From Hathewaya limosa (GTDB lineage: Bacteria > Bacillota > Clostridia > Clostridiales > Clostridiaceae): a stretch of DNA of 64,000 bases. Below the pieces are notes generated by a model that searched no databases, was not told the DNA's origin, and saw nothing but the letters and a program-made list of their open reading frames with translations. The translations under genes were made by a program, and so were the position numbers. The DNA lies in assembly GCF_030815255.1 (NCBI RefSeq), contig NZ_JAUSWN010000011.1, forward strand, positions 44,337-108,336, in the 5' to 3' direction. This document shows, piece by piece, positions 8,969-18,273 of this stretch (positions within the stretch are counted from its first letter, which is position 1; each line of letters begins with the position of its first letter).

Positions 8969-9630
8969 ATGCCAATAACCCTCACTGCACTGTTTAAAAG
9001 ATTTAATATGTAAGGACAAATAAATGCTTCTATAAAAAATCCTATACACATAAACAAGAAAACCACAAAAAATTTTAAAGAATAGGATAACATAGAAGAA
9101 AAAATACTATAAAATACACCTTCTTGTGATTTATTTCTTATAATATTTATAGAGAACTCCATAGAGTATACAGAAATTATTATTATACATGGTAAAAATA
9201 TAAGGTTTTGCAATAATACAGCTCCCATTCCTACCCATAAACCTTTAGTTCCAAAACTATTTATTATAAAAGAAAAAGTAAATCCTAATGCATATCCTTT
9301 TAAAACATCTAGAATTAACACTAAAGGTATTCCTATAATTGTTAATCCCAAAAACCAAATTAACAAAATAATAGGAAGATAATTCTTCATACTAGTAAAA
9401 AACACTGCTACTTTAGATATATTTGATGAATTATATAGGTTTATTGAACCCTCTATCCATTGTATCATGGTGCCTTTATCTGCAGCAGACATATACTTAA
9501 CATTGTAAATTCCTATAATTACTCCTACGCATACACAAATAAAGCATAAAATATATAATACAAAATTCTTTTGTACATGAAATAGTAGGTCATTAGAATT
9601 CACTTTCACATCTCTATTTATTCCAACCAT
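8965..9630 (-). CDS. spoIIM: Stage II sporulation protein M
   Basis: Polytopic membrane protein of the engulfment machinery (SpoIID-SpoIIM-SpoIIP), made in the mother cell, where it localises the peptidoglycan hydrolases to the septum. 221 residues with about five hydrophobic segments (near 29-49, 75-105, 110-130, 135-160, 185-215). The segment LDVLKGYALGFTFSFIINSFGTKGL is typical of the SpoIIM fold. GGGGGG-type RBS. Placed in the usual clostridial neighbourhood between nudF and deoB. Confidence 0.9.
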   Translation of the reverse strand: MVGINRDVKVNSNDLLFHVQKNFVLYILCFICVCVGVIIGIYNVKYMSAADKGTMIQWIEGSINLYNSSNISKVAVFFTSMKNYLPIILLIWFLGLTIIGIPLVLILDVLKGYALGFTFSFIINSFGTKGLWVGMGAVLLQNLIFLPCIIIISVYSMEFSINIIRNKSQEGVFYSIFSSMLSYSLKFFVVFLFMCIGFFIEAFICPYILNLLNSAVRVIGI

Positions 9631-9708
9631 TTATTTAATTCCCCCCTAAATCTTAATTCTATTTTAATATTTATGATGAAGGGGGAAATTATATTCTAAA
9701 AAATTAGT

Positions 9709-10227
9709 TTACAAATACATTAAAGATGCTACAGTTTTACCATCCTTTATAGTACCTTTTTTAATCATTTCTTTTATTTCCTCTAGAGAATAAGCTTCAT
9801 TTTCTATAAATTCATCTTCATCTCCACCAATATTTCCTTTAATTAAATTAGTTGCCTTAAAAATATGGAGTACTTCATTACAAAAACCAGGAGAACTATA
9901 AATCTTACCTAAATATTCTATATTTCCTCCTATAAATCCAGTTTCCTCTTCTAACTCTCTTTGAGCACATTCTTTAATATCTTCATTTACCTCTAATTTT
10001 CCAGCTGGAATTTCCAAAAGTACCTCATCAAATGGTTTTCTAAATTGCTTTACCATTAAAACTTTATTTTCATCATTAAAAGCAAGTATTGCTACTGCAC
10101 CTGGATGAGTTACAATTTCTCTTGTAGAGGTTTTACCATTAGGTAACTCTACAGTGTGAATGGAAACATCTATTATTCTTCCATTAAAGATTTCTTTTTT
10201 TTCTATGGTATTTTCATAAAGTTCCAT
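9709..10227 (-). CDS. nudF: ADP-ribose pyrophosphatase (Nudix hydrolase)
   Basis: Hydrolyses ADP-ribose to AMP and ribose-5-phosphate. 172 residues. The Nudix box is complete: GKLEVNEDIKECAQRELEEE followed by TGF, near residues 75-97, with the REXXEE glutamates. The N-terminal beta domain (IVTHPGAVAILAFNDENKV) fits the ADPRase subfamily. Precedes spoIIM by 79 bp. RBS TGGAGATGAT. Confidence 0.9.
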   Translation of the reverse strand: MELYENTIEKKEIFNGRIIDVSIHTVELPNGKTSTREIVTHPGAVAILAFNDENKVLMVKQFRKPFDEVLLEIPAGKLEVNEDIKECAQRELEEETGFIGGNIEYLGKIYSSPGFCNEVLHIFKATNLIKGNIGGDEDEFIENEAYSLEEIKEMIKKGTIKDGKTVASLMYL

Positions 10228-10262
10228 ATTATCATCTCCAATTTATTATGTTCATTTAATAA

Positions 10263-10571
10263 TTATATTAATTCCTTAGAACATTCTTTTCCTGCTGTTA
10301 AACTAACATATTTAATCATATAATCAATTTCATGATTTTTAAGTTCTAAAGCCTCTTCTTTATTTTTAGTAAATATTATTTTATTATTATCTATTTCTTT
10401 AAAAAATTCATCATTACATTTAATAAACCAAAGCTTCTCTACATCTTTTTCTGATTCAATAGATGTAATATATTCTATATCTCCTGTTTTAAGAGTTATT
10501 TCTTTACCATTGTCTTTTGTTTTTACTAATTCACCATCAGCTTCATTTTCAACTTTTTTCTTTAAAAACAT
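10263..10571 (-). CDS. Hypothetical protein
   Basis: 102 residues, cytosolic, charged (many Lys/Glu), no signal peptide or membrane segment. Good RBS (AGAGGTG) before the ATG and only 35 bp to nudF, so it is likely co-transcribed with it. No domain recognised. Confidence 0.55.
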   Translation of the reverse strand: MFLKKKVENEADGELVKTKDNGKEITLKTGDIEYITSIESEKDVEKLWFIKCNDEFFKEIDNNKIIFTKNKEEALELKNHEIDYMIKYVSLTAGKECSKELI

Positions 10572-11113
10572 TTTCTATTACACCTCTTTAAGATTTCAGA
10601 ATCTTTCATTTTCTGTAAAATAAATTATATCATTAATCATCATAAAGTAAAAGATTTTCATTAAATTAATTATATTCGGTATTTTTTTACACTATACTAT
10701 AAAAAGTACATTCTCTAATACAAAACATTTTTTTATTAACAATTTCATCTGAATTATTTTTTATTTTAATTAATCTTTCACTCAATCTTACAATTTATTA
10801 TATATCAATTCAATTTATAGCTATGAAATTTTTTATTAGTTAAAATAGGTTATATTTTAATATTGACTTTAAGATAAAGATAAAGTAAAATTTAAAACAA
10901 TATTTGTCATTATATAGGAATATTATATAATATTTTCTTTACTTTTAAGCATTTACGCTCTAATAAAAGAAATAAAACATTTTCTAAACCAATATTTATA
11001 TGGATTATGAAAATCAACTATATCAATATAAATATTAATGGTAACTATCTATGTAGTTTATATAAATAAAAAAATATGTTAATTTTAAAAATTAGATTTT
11101 TCAAGGTGATATT
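10572..11113. other. AT-rich intergenic region
   Basis: No ORF of note. On the plus strand a candidate sigma-A promoter, TTGACT (10863-10868), 17-bp spacer and TAAAAT (10886-10891), points to the broken MFS gene about 220 bp downstream. Otherwise nothing. Confidence 0.4.
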
Positions 11114-11470
11114 ATGACTAAATACAATAATAAATTCATTAATAATATTAATTGTTATATATTAGGACGAGCTATATCTTCCTTTGGAACTCAAATATAT
11201 AATTTTATATTAGCATTATATATTTTGAAGATAACAGGTACAGCTCTAACATTTGCAATTACATTAGTTCTTTCTATAATTCCTCGAATCATACTAGGTC
11301 CAATTGCCGGTATATTAGTAGATAGATTAGATCGAAAAAAGATAATAGTTATTACTGATATATTATGTGGAATTATAATGCTCTTATTATATCTATATAT
11401 GTTAAATCATAATATAAATATAATTTTAACTTTAGTTTTGTCATCTAATAAGCATTTAAAAACTCTTTAA
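11114..11470 (+). pseudogene. MFS transporter, N-terminal remnant
   Basis: 118 residues that match only the first quarter of a major facilitator permease: three to four hydrophobic segments and the loop motif GPIAGILVDRLDRKKIIVITD (the conserved G-x-x-x-D-R-x-x-R-K/R loop between helices 2 and 3). A complete protein would have about 400 residues and 12 helices. The frame ends at 11470 and a terminator follows at once at 11488, so the rest was deleted rather than shifted. RBS AAGGTGAT is intact. Confidence 0.8.
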
Positions 11471-11487
11471 TTATGTTCTAGAAGAAA

Positions 11488-11523
11488 AAATACCGTATAT
11501 TCAATTTTGAATAATACGGTATT
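11488..11523. terminator. Bidirectional terminator
   Basis: AAATACCGTAT pairs with ATACGGTATTT, with an inner TATTC/GAATA extension and T/A runs on both sides. Shared by the MFS remnant and the convergent DUF4300-type gene. Confidence 0.9.
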
Positions 11524-11539
11524 TTTATCATTATATTAT

Positions 11540-12520
11540 TTATTTCATTAATTTATCATTTTCCATTATAATTGGAGCTGGAAGAGGCATATTACCTTCT
11601 GTAGTTATTAATCTATCAAACATATAACTTCTTAAATCCTTTTTATTTTTAAATTTAGTTACTTGGAATGGCATAGCGGGGCTATACTTTTCTATAAATA
11701 ATATTTCATCTCCATTTTTAACTGAAATACCAGCATGTCCAACATATGTATCCTTAAGATCCTGATCTTTAATAAATCCATTAATTAAAGTTACATCTTT
11801 ATTTTCACTAAATTTAATTCCTCTTTTTTTCCATGTATCACTTATTAATTTCACCATTTGATCATCATTTCCAAATTTCTCAACTTTAATAGTTGAAAAT
11901 ATTTTCTTAAATGTCTCAACGTTTGATTTAGTAAAATTACTCTTCTTAGCAATTGGATTTTCATCTATCATGGCAAGATCCATACCTAAATTAGATATAT
12001 CTCCATTAAACTTTGTATCAGCAGATTTCACAAAATCTCTAAATAAACTAAAAGCTGATAATCTACAATTAATGTCTATGTATTTATGAGACTTTGTCCA
12101 TTTATCTGTGAAAGCTCCTATATCATATGATACCTGTGACTTATTAGTTGTACTGAAACCGGACTTATTAACTAAATCATTTTTATATAATTTATTATAA
12201 TCATTTATTAATTCAAAATAGTTATTTATATATTTTACATTGATTTTATTCTTCTCTAATACTTGTTTTGCTTCATTTTGAGTCTTTTTATCTATCAAAT
12301 TACTATAATTTAATGAAGTATAACTTGGTTTAGCAATTTTATTTTTATTTCCTAATGATTCTTTAATGTTATCTTGTTTCTTTGGTTCTACTTGTTTCTT
12401 TTGCTGTACATTAGCCTTTTCATTTTTAGATACACTTACTTTAGCACATCCAGTTAAAGATATTATTGTAGATGCTACCATCATACTTGCTAAAAGTATT
12501 GTTAAAGCTTTCTTTTTCAT
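11540..12520 (-). CDS. DUF4300-type lipoprotein
   Basis: 326-residue secreted lipoprotein. Signal peptide 1-24 ends in a lipobox (SLTGC), followed by a Lys/Gln-rich linker to about residue 60. The folded part contains YSNLIDKKTQNEAKQVL, YDIGAFTDKW, the segment DINCRLSAFSL and VGHAGISVKNGDEILFIEKYSP, a pattern I associate with the DUF4300 family. The conserved Cys and the late His could be catalytic, but function is unknown. RBS GGAGGG before the ATG. Single-gene unit with its terminator at 11488. Confidence 0.7.
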   Translation of the reverse strand: MKKKALTILLASMMVASTIISLTGCAKVSVSKNEKANVQQKKQVEPKKQDNIKESLGNKNKIAKPSYTSLNYSNLIDKKTQNEAKQVLEKNKINVKYINNYFELINDYNKLYKNDLVNKSGFSTTNKSQVSYDIGAFTDKWTKSHKYIDINCRLSAFSLFRDFVKSADTKFNGDISNLGMDLAMIDENPIAKKSNFTKSNVETFKKIFSTIKVEKFGNDDQMVKLISDTWKKRGIKFSENKDVTLINGFIKDQDLKDTYVGHAGISVKNGDEILFIEKYSPAMPFQVTKFKNKKDLRSYMFDRLITTEGNMPLPAPIIMENDKLMK

Positions 12521-12737
12521 ACGAGACCCTCCGGTATATTCTGAGTAAATTTTTTATTTGCTCTATAAATATACACTATTTTTTAAATAAGTATCGTTAC
12601 AAAAGTGCTACAAAAATATTACAAATAAATTTCAAATTTATAAAAATAAACTTTATTACAATATATATTTTTTCCTATATTTAACTTTGACTTTAACAAT
12701 ATAATTTTTATAATTTTATACTATAAATTTTAAACAT

Positions 12738-12795
12738 AAAAAATACACTCCTTATTTTACTTAATTAAAAATAATAAATAAAAAGTGTATTCATG
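12738..12795 (-). terminator. Original spo0A terminator, now separated from spo0A
   Basis: AATACACT pairs with AGTGTATT around an AT-rich loop that can pair further (TTATTT with AATAA), and on the minus strand a T-run follows directly. It lies about 90 bp beyond the left copy of the spo0A 3' end, where a terminator for the uninterrupted spo0A would be expected. Confidence 0.65.
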
Positions 12796-12881
12796 TAGTG
12801 ATTTTTTTAATTTGTTGCAATATTTTTCTAAAAACTATATGTATTTTTAAAAATTTATTGCTATTATTTGTGTCCACTTTC

Positions 12882-12989
12882 TTGATATCACGACCTTAGC
12901 CTACTCTATTTTTAAGTCTAAGCTTGTCTGCTACCATTGCTATAAATTCACTATTAGTTGGTTTGCCTTTATCATTGTGGATAGTATAG
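12882..12989. repeat. Left attachment site: 108-bp copy of the spo0A 3' end
   Basis: Identical base for base to 30432-30539. On the minus strand it contains the last 31 codons of spo0A, the TAA stop and 14 bp beyond. This copy has no upstream coding sequence and is not under coding selection, yet shows no difference. Flanking sequence diverges abruptly on both sides, as expected for an att site made by a site-specific recombinase. Confidence 0.95.
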
Positions 12990-13155
12990 AACGTAGTAAT
13001 ATCAATGCTTTACGTAATTTATATATAATAAAACTTCATTAAATTTTTCTTTGTTTATAAGATTTCATGCATTTTATTCATACACTCATAATATACCCAT
13101 ATTAAAATAAAATCAATAGTTTTCTGAAAACTTTAATAAAAAATATTTACCTAGA

Positions 13156-14301
13156 TTACAAAGCTCCGACTATTTTTATTTCTTTTTCAACTAAAATAGT
13201 TTCTTCTTTAACTACTTGTAATTTAATAGTTTGTCCTATTAGACTTCTATTCTTACAATATAAAATACAACTTTGATTATCTGATTTTTTAATAGTTACA
13301 CTACAATTATCAACTTTCCATGATATATCTTTTATTTCCTTATCTAGTTTAAATTCTGTATATCTTTGAAGTTTTAATTTATCATCACCTATAATTACTG
13401 TTTTCTGAACCTCTTTTGCTTTAACTTCAATATTATAAGTTTTAATATAATTATAATATGTAATGGTTATAGTTGCATTACCTTCTTTAATAGCATCAAT
13501 ATATATCTTTTGATATTTAATTTTAACATTAACAACATTATTATCAATAGTAGTTACTTTACACGCTAAAGCATCTCCAGAAAACATATCATTTTTTAAT
13601 ACTTCATATGTTATTACTTGATTATCGCCTTCTAGCATATTAGTTTTAATACTTTCAGATAACTTAACCTCATATGTATCTGTTGGCTCTGTTGGTGTAA
13701 TATCTGGTTTAGATGGTTCTATTGGTGTATTAATTGTATTATCTAATCCTTTAAATTCTATAGTATTATCAAAATTCTTTTCCTTATCTTGATCTACATT
13801 TAAATCTCTTTCTACATTATATATAGTTATATTTTTACTATAAGCCTTATTTTCAGATTTAACTATCCATGCTTGACCATTTAATACAAATCTACAATTT
13901 ACAAGACTATCCTTGATAAAAGGACTATACATTATTAATTTTGTATTATCATATTGTACCATTGTTTCATTCATTTTTAATACAATATCTTTAAAAAATA
14001 CAGGTACTTCTATTTTATTAATTTTTATTGTATGTGTAAAGTCTTGTATTATAAATCTTGTATAAATATTATTAAAAGATTTATCTACTTGCATAACCAT
14101 ATATAACTTTTTATCAAATTCTAATAAATATCCTTGTTCTATTTGCTCTGTATTAGCAGCTAACACATATTTTATATCTTGGTTACCTTTTAAATCCTTA
14201 ATTTCCCTAAATATAACTTTAATTTTTTTGCTCTGATTAACTATACACTCTTTACCTTGTCTTTTAAGCATATTGTTAAAATGATTAAGTAATGTATTCA
14301 T
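13156..14301 (-). CDS. Phage head-completion-like protein with Ig-like C-terminal region
   Basis: 381 residues from the ATG at 14301 (GAAGGTGAT site 4 bp upstream; the longer frame from 14340 overlaps the previous gene). The N-terminal part, MNTLLNHFNNMLKRQG and about 150 following residues, is arranged like small phage head-closure or neck proteins. A Pro/Thr linker (EPSKPDITPTEPTDT, near 200-215) leads to two beta-rich modules that resemble bacterial Ig-like domains (for example EGNATITITYYNYIKTYNIEV). Such domains often decorate virions. It is the last gene before the left att site and 4 bp after the preceding connector gene. Assignment is tentative. Confidence 0.5.
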   Translation of the reverse strand: MNTLLNHFNNMLKRQGKECIVNQSKKIKVIFREIKDLKGNQDIKYVLAANTEQIEQGYLLEFDKKLYMVMQVDKSFNNIYTRFIIQDFTHTIKINKIEVPVFFKDIVLKMNETMVQYDNTKLIMYSPFIKDSLVNCRFVLNGQAWIVKSENKAYSKNITIYNVERDLNVDQDKEKNFDNTIEFKGLDNTINTPIEPSKPDITPTEPTDTYEVKLSESIKTNMLEGDNQVITYEVLKNDMFSGDALACKVTTIDNNVVNVKIKYQKIYIDAIKEGNATITITYYNYIKTYNIEVKAKEVQKTVIIGDDKLKLQRYTEFKLDKEIKDISWKVDNCSVTIKKSDNQSCILYCKNRSLIGQTIKLQVVKEETILVEKEIKIVGAL

Positions 14302-14305
14302 ATTA

Positions 14306-14656
14306 TCACCTTCTACCTTTTGAAAATAGCATACTTGCATTTGAGTAAGATTCTTCTGTTAAAGGTAAACTTGCAATTCTTTGTTTAATATCATTTATTC
14401 TTTGTCTTAATATTTTATACGCTTCTCCTGTAGATAATCCTATAGTTTCATCTGTAACTTTTCTCATCAAGTCCACATCATTCGCAACTGATTCTAATAT
14501 ATCTACTATTGCAAGTAATAAATTTCTTTGCATAGTTTCTTTTTTATACTCATCATCAAATTTTAATTCATTTTCTGATAAATACATTTTATATGTATCA
14601 TCTTCAAAATAATCTTTATTATTTAATTCTATTTTTAACCTTTCTAATACTTTCAT
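14306..14656 (-). CDS. Phage head-tail connector-like protein
   Basis: 116 residues, all-helical by appearance: MKVLERLKIELNNKDYFEDD, then RNLLLAIVDILESVANDVDLMRKV and a C-terminal AYKILRQRINDIKQRIASLP. This pattern resembles small connector proteins encoded next to capsid genes in Firmicute phages; I recognise it from memory, not from a search. Strong RBS (AGGAGG). Operon with the following Ig-like gene. Confidence 0.5.
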   Translation of the reverse strand: MKVLERLKIELNNKDYFEDDTYKMYLSENELKFDDEYKKETMQRNLLLAIVDILESVANDVDLMRKVTDETIGLSTGEAYKILRQRINDIKQRIASLPLTEESYSNASMLFSKGRR

Positions 14657-14686
14657 GCTTTAAACCTCCTTTAAATTGTATAAAAA

Positions 14687-14708
14687 AAGAACACCCTAAA
14701 GTGTTCTT
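14687..14708 (-). terminator. Terminator after the 271-residue membrane protein gene
   Basis: AAGAACAC pairs with GTGTTCTT and TTTTTTT follows on the minus strand; it separates 14718-15533 from the connector genes. Confidence 0.85.
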
Positions 14709-14717
14709 AATATATTT

Positions 14718-15533
14718 TTATTCAAATTTCCAACTATATCCCATATTAGTTTCAATTTTTAATCTATACCAGCCATCTTCTAGTACAGATACTTCTCCAG
14801 CAAAATTTCCTTTTCCTATTTCATTAATTAATAATTTTTCGCCTAAATGTACTATAACATTACTATCTTCTCCATTACTTACATTAATCTTAAAAATATA
14901 ACTCTTTCCAGCTAACAAATAAACTTTCCATATCTTTAAATTATCCGAATTGGTAATAAGTTGTGGTTTGTAATTATTTTGTTCTACCACATTTTTTTCT
15001 TTTACATTCTCAACATAATTTTTATTTTCTAATTTAATACATTGTTTTTGCAAATTTAATAATCTTGTATCATCATAATTAAAAGATAATGTATTTGAAA
15101 TTAATTCTTTTGCCTGTTTTATTTTATTTTCTTTAATTAATTTATCTATTTCTTTATAACTATTATTTACAGTATCATTAACAAGTTTTATTGCTTTTTC
15201 TTTTTCCGTTTTATTTTCAAGTTTATCAAAATAAACTTTTGCTAAACTATAATTTTTTTTATTCATTTCATCTATAAAGTTATTATAATCATAATGTTTA
15301 GCATTATCAATTGATTTTTTTAAATCTGCAACTTCTTGACAATCTCTTAATTTTTGAGCTTTATTAGCATATTTTAAAGCTTCATCATAATTTTTATTTA
15401 TAATTTCATCATTTGCTTCTACTATATAATCTGTATATTCAGTTAGTGCAAAATAATCTTTCATACTTATCATAAATCCTATAATTGCTATTATAATAAT
15501 AACCAATACCCCTATAATTATTTTCTTTTTCAT
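14718..15533 (-). CDS. Membrane-anchored protein with helical repeats and C-terminal beta domain
   Basis: 271 residues. Residues 1-22 form a single membrane anchor (KKKIIIGVLVIIIIAIIGFMI). Residues 30-190 are Lys/Asn-rich helices with a TPR-like rhythm (NYDEALKYANKAQKLRDC, KNYSLAKVYFDKLENKTEKEKA, KIKQAKELISNTL). The last 80 residues form a beta-rich region (WKVYLLAGKSYIFKINV ... GWYRLKIETNMGYSWKF) that recalls pre-peptidase C-terminal or jellyroll domains. Orientation suggests an exposed C-terminus. It sits next to the UviB-like gene in the element, where lysis or envelope genes would be. Function unknown. Confidence 0.55.
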   Translation of the reverse strand: MKKKIIIGVLVIIIIAIIGFMISMKDYFALTEYTDYIVEANDEIINKNYDEALKYANKAQKLRDCQEVADLKKSIDNAKHYDYNNFIDEMNKKNYSLAKVYFDKLENKTEKEKAIKLVNDTVNNSYKEIDKLIKENKIKQAKELISNTLSFNYDDTRLLNLQKQCIKLENKNYVENVKEKNVVEQNNYKPQLITNSDNLKIWKVYLLAGKSYIFKINVSNGEDSNVIVHLGEKLLINEIGKGNFAGEVSVLEDGWYRLKIETNMGYSWKFE

Positions 15534-15615
15534 TTCTCACCTATCCCCTTTTGCAAAAATATATGTACAAATTAAATATTAATACAAAGTTTGAAAAATG
15601 TAAATATTTATACTC

Positions 15616-15867
15616 TTATATATTTTCTTTTATATCTTCTATATCTTTTTCAATCTTCTCTAATCTATTATTATTTAATGATAGATTACTTATAATATCC
15701 TGATTTCTCTGTATAGTTTCATTCAGGAGTTGTTCTCTTTTCTTATTATCTTGTTGAACTTCTGATACAAATTCTTTAAAATCTTTTCTTTGATAAAACC
15801 AAAATACAAAGAAAGCTCCAACAACTGGAGAAAACTTAAACAGATTTATTAAAATTTCACTTTCCAT
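15616..15867 (-). CDS. UviB/BhlA-type small membrane protein (holin-like)
   Basis: 83 residues: one N-terminal membrane segment (LINLFKFSPVVGAFFVFWFYQRKD) followed by a long charged coiled-coil tail (NNNRLEKIEKDIEDIKENI). This is the layout of the BhlA/UviB family found in phages and with bacteriocin genes, often annotated as holin-like. RBS GAGGT. No endolysin gene accompanies it. Confidence 0.75.
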   Translation of the reverse strand: MESEILINLFKFSPVVGAFFVFWFYQRKDFKEFVSEVQQDNKKREQLLNETIQRNQDIISNLSLNNNRLEKIEKDIEDIKENI

Positions 15868-16962
15868 AATTTTTTACCTCATACTTTCTTATAAATTCAC
15901 CTCTTTTAATTTAATAATTTTAACTTATATTATTGCTATCACTCAAAATGATAGCGACAACCAAATGGTGGTTAGTGATAACGAGAACCAAATGGAGCCG
16001 TCCGATTATTTTATCTACATAGATAGCGATAAAATTTTACTGTGGGAATATTTTATATTAGTTACCACATCTTTTCTGTAAAAGGGGTAATGACTATCCA
16101 TGTCGAAATCAAATTTAAATTCTAATTCTATAAATAATTCTTATTTTCGTATCTATTTCCAATTTATAGTGTACTATCACTCTGTATATATCTAAAACGT
16201 TCCAAAATCAATTCTAAGACTCTTAAATATTCATGTATACCAATTACACTACCTTCAATATTTTAACCTCTTAAAATAGATATTGTAAGGTCGATATTGA
16301 AGTAACTACAGTTGTATAATTTTCCATTCTAATTTCATTCCATTTATTTCTAATATTATGAATGATATATTAATAATTAACATTTTTATTTACATTTTAT
16401 TAACCGAATTATACTCATTTTTCTATTAAATTAAATAATGACATCATTCATAACCTCTTAAAACCCTAAACCTATTGATATATCTACATTGTACTAGTTT
16501 TTATATATTTATATAATGACGCGAAATCATTATTTAACGACATTATTTAGACTATGATTCAATTTGAATACGAATGATTATATTTTATATTATGTATATA
16601 GTTCGTATAACCACCTTTTAACTTTTTATTCCATTTAATAGGTGATAACTATATTTTTAAATTATTTTTAATCAAACTATACTAATAATTAATAAAATAA
16701 GTTGGATATAATTGTATTTTACATTAATTACCTTGGAAATAAGTGTATATTTGTAATTTAAATTAAGATATATTGCTTAATAGTGGGAACATAACTGTCC
16801 TATTATAGAACAACTGTTCCCCTAACTATTAACCTATACTTATGACACCACTTATGACACCGTTATAACTTGCATATACTCTATACTTACAAGCAATTTA
16901 CATTCCCCAAGATTGGAGAATATCTATACTTATGACACTAAGTTATGACACCACTAATATAT
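15868..16962. other. Non-coding 1.1-kb region with hairpins and iterons
   Basis: No credible ORF. Near 15934 GCTATC/GATAGC forms a hairpin, then a decanucleotide AACCAAATGG occurs twice (near 15960 and 15987). Near 16783-16817 GGGAACA pairs with TGTTCCC. At 16840-16952 four TTATGACAC copies occur in two pairs. It lies between portal and the UviB-like gene. Confidence 0.6.
16840..16952 (+). repeat. Iteron-like TTATGACACC repeats
   Basis: Four copies of TTATGACAC(C/T): 16840, 16852, 16930 and 16943. They form two pairs with 12- and 13-bp periods, each pair preceded by CTATAC; a further CTATACTTA occurs near 16880. The periodicity suggests binding sites on one face of the helix. Confidence 0.75.
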
Positions 16963-18273
16963 CTACTCATCACACTTTGTATCGTCTATATTCCCTTCTC
17001 TCTGTAATCTTTGCAACTCTTGTATTTTATCTTTTGTTATATCACTTTTTTCTATAATACTTTCTACGCTAATTGCTCCTACACTTCTTTGTTTTGTTAA
17101 GTTATCTATTAATTCAGATTGATTAACAGGTCTACTATAATTAAATTCTACGTCTATATACTCATTATCTTTAAATCTAATTCCATTTAATTCTAATAAC
17201 TTATCTATAATTCTAAATCTATTTTGAATTCCTTTTCTGATCCATTTCTCATTAATCATCGCTAATACATCTGCTAATTGATATAACAATTTTAATGATA
17301 CTTCGCTCACGTTCGCAACGTTAGCGTTACCTGTTGCTATACTTGGCATATGTGCTATAAAGTTTAATTGTTGTTGTATCTTATCTATGTATAATTTAAT
17401 TGAATTATAATCTAATTGTGCATTTTTAAAATTAAAATCTCCTGTATCTAGGTTAATACTATAACCTACTGCATCTGAATCTATTGTACCTTCTATAGTT
17501 TGTCCGACGCTTACACCAATAGGACTTAAACTTAAAGTATATATACTATCTCCCATTTTACTTAATATATCTTCCATTTCATCCAAGCATGGTTTAATAT
17601 CTTGTAGTATGCTTGTACCAAAATGATTATATTCACTCTCACAATTGGAATAGTGTATAGGTAAACCACTTACATTGTTATTTTCATTTTCTAAATGTAA
17701 TTCTCCACCTTCATTATTCCAATATTGTACTTTGTTTGGATAATAGATATAATAATAACTTATATTATTTAGTGCATTAGTCCAATGTTCTATAAATCCT
17801 ATATACTCCCCTGTATCTTCAGAATATATTGGGTATCCATCTTCTGGACTAATTAACTTACTTTTAATAACTCCATTTTGTATATATACATATTCATATA
17901 CATCTGCATACTTTAAGCAATTAATAAGTATATTAAAATCTGTATTGTGAAAATTACCTTTTCTATATATCTTTTCATATTCTTGTACCTTTTTTTCGCT
18001 ACCTATTAAAGATATATCCTTTCCTAGCAAATATGTAGAATGAAAATTTAATATTGTTTTTGCTTGTTGTAATATCAATTTCTTAGTTATATACTGCTCT
18101 TTTTTCCATTTAAAATCTTTTCTTTGTAAAATCTTATGGCTACCACTTAAATATTGCTTGTTATTAATTACATCTGCAATTCTCCTTAAGTGATAACTTT
18201 CTTTTATTTCTTTTGTAAACCAATTATAATTTCCTTCATATTTATCTTGTATATATTGTTCTAAATTTTGCAT
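16963..18273 (-). CDS. Phage portal protein (SPP1 gp6-like)
   Basis: 436 residues, matching the size and layout of SPP1-type portals, the dodecameric ring through which DNA enters the capsid. Recognisable parts: the N-terminal YLSGSHKILQRK region, AKTILNFHSTYLLGKDISL, the wing/stem part LNALSYYYIYYPNKVQYW-like NNISYYYIYYPNKVQYW, GTSILQDIKPCLDEME, and the helix with IATGNANVANVSEVSLKLLYQLADVLA before the C-terminal crown. AGGAGG precedes the ATG. It follows terL after an unusual 441-bp gap. Confidence 0.85.
   Translation of the reverse strand: MQNLEQYIQDKYEGNYNWFTKEIKESYHLRRIADVINNKQYLSGSHKILQRKDFKWKKEQYITKKLILQQAKTILNFHSTYLLGKDISLIGSEKKVQEYEKIYRKGNFHNTDFNILINCLKYADVYEYVYIQNGVIKSKLISPEDGYPIYSEDTGEYIGFIEHWTNALNNISYYYIYYPNKVQYWNNEGGELHLENENNNVSGLPIHYSNCESEYNHFGTSILQDIKPCLDEMEDILSKMGDSIYTLSLSPIGVSVGQTIEGTIDSDAVGYSINLDTGDFNFKNAQLDYNSIKLYIDKIQQQLNFIAHMPSIATGNANVANVSEVSLKLLYQLADVLAMINEKWIRKGIQNRFRIIDKLLELNGIRFKDNEYIDVEFNYSRPVNQSELIDNLTKQRSVGAISVESIIEKSDITKDKIQELQRLQREGNIDDTKCDE

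Larger units (their letters stand above)
12521..13155. other. Region between lipoprotein gene and element, with left att site
   Basis: Holds the original spo0A terminator (12738-12795), then the left copy of the 108-bp spo0A repeat (12882-12989), then the first 166 bp of the inserted element. Just inside the element, AACGTAGTAATATCAATG gives one copy of the ATTGATATNAC motif on the minus strand. No gene seen. Confidence 0.7.
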
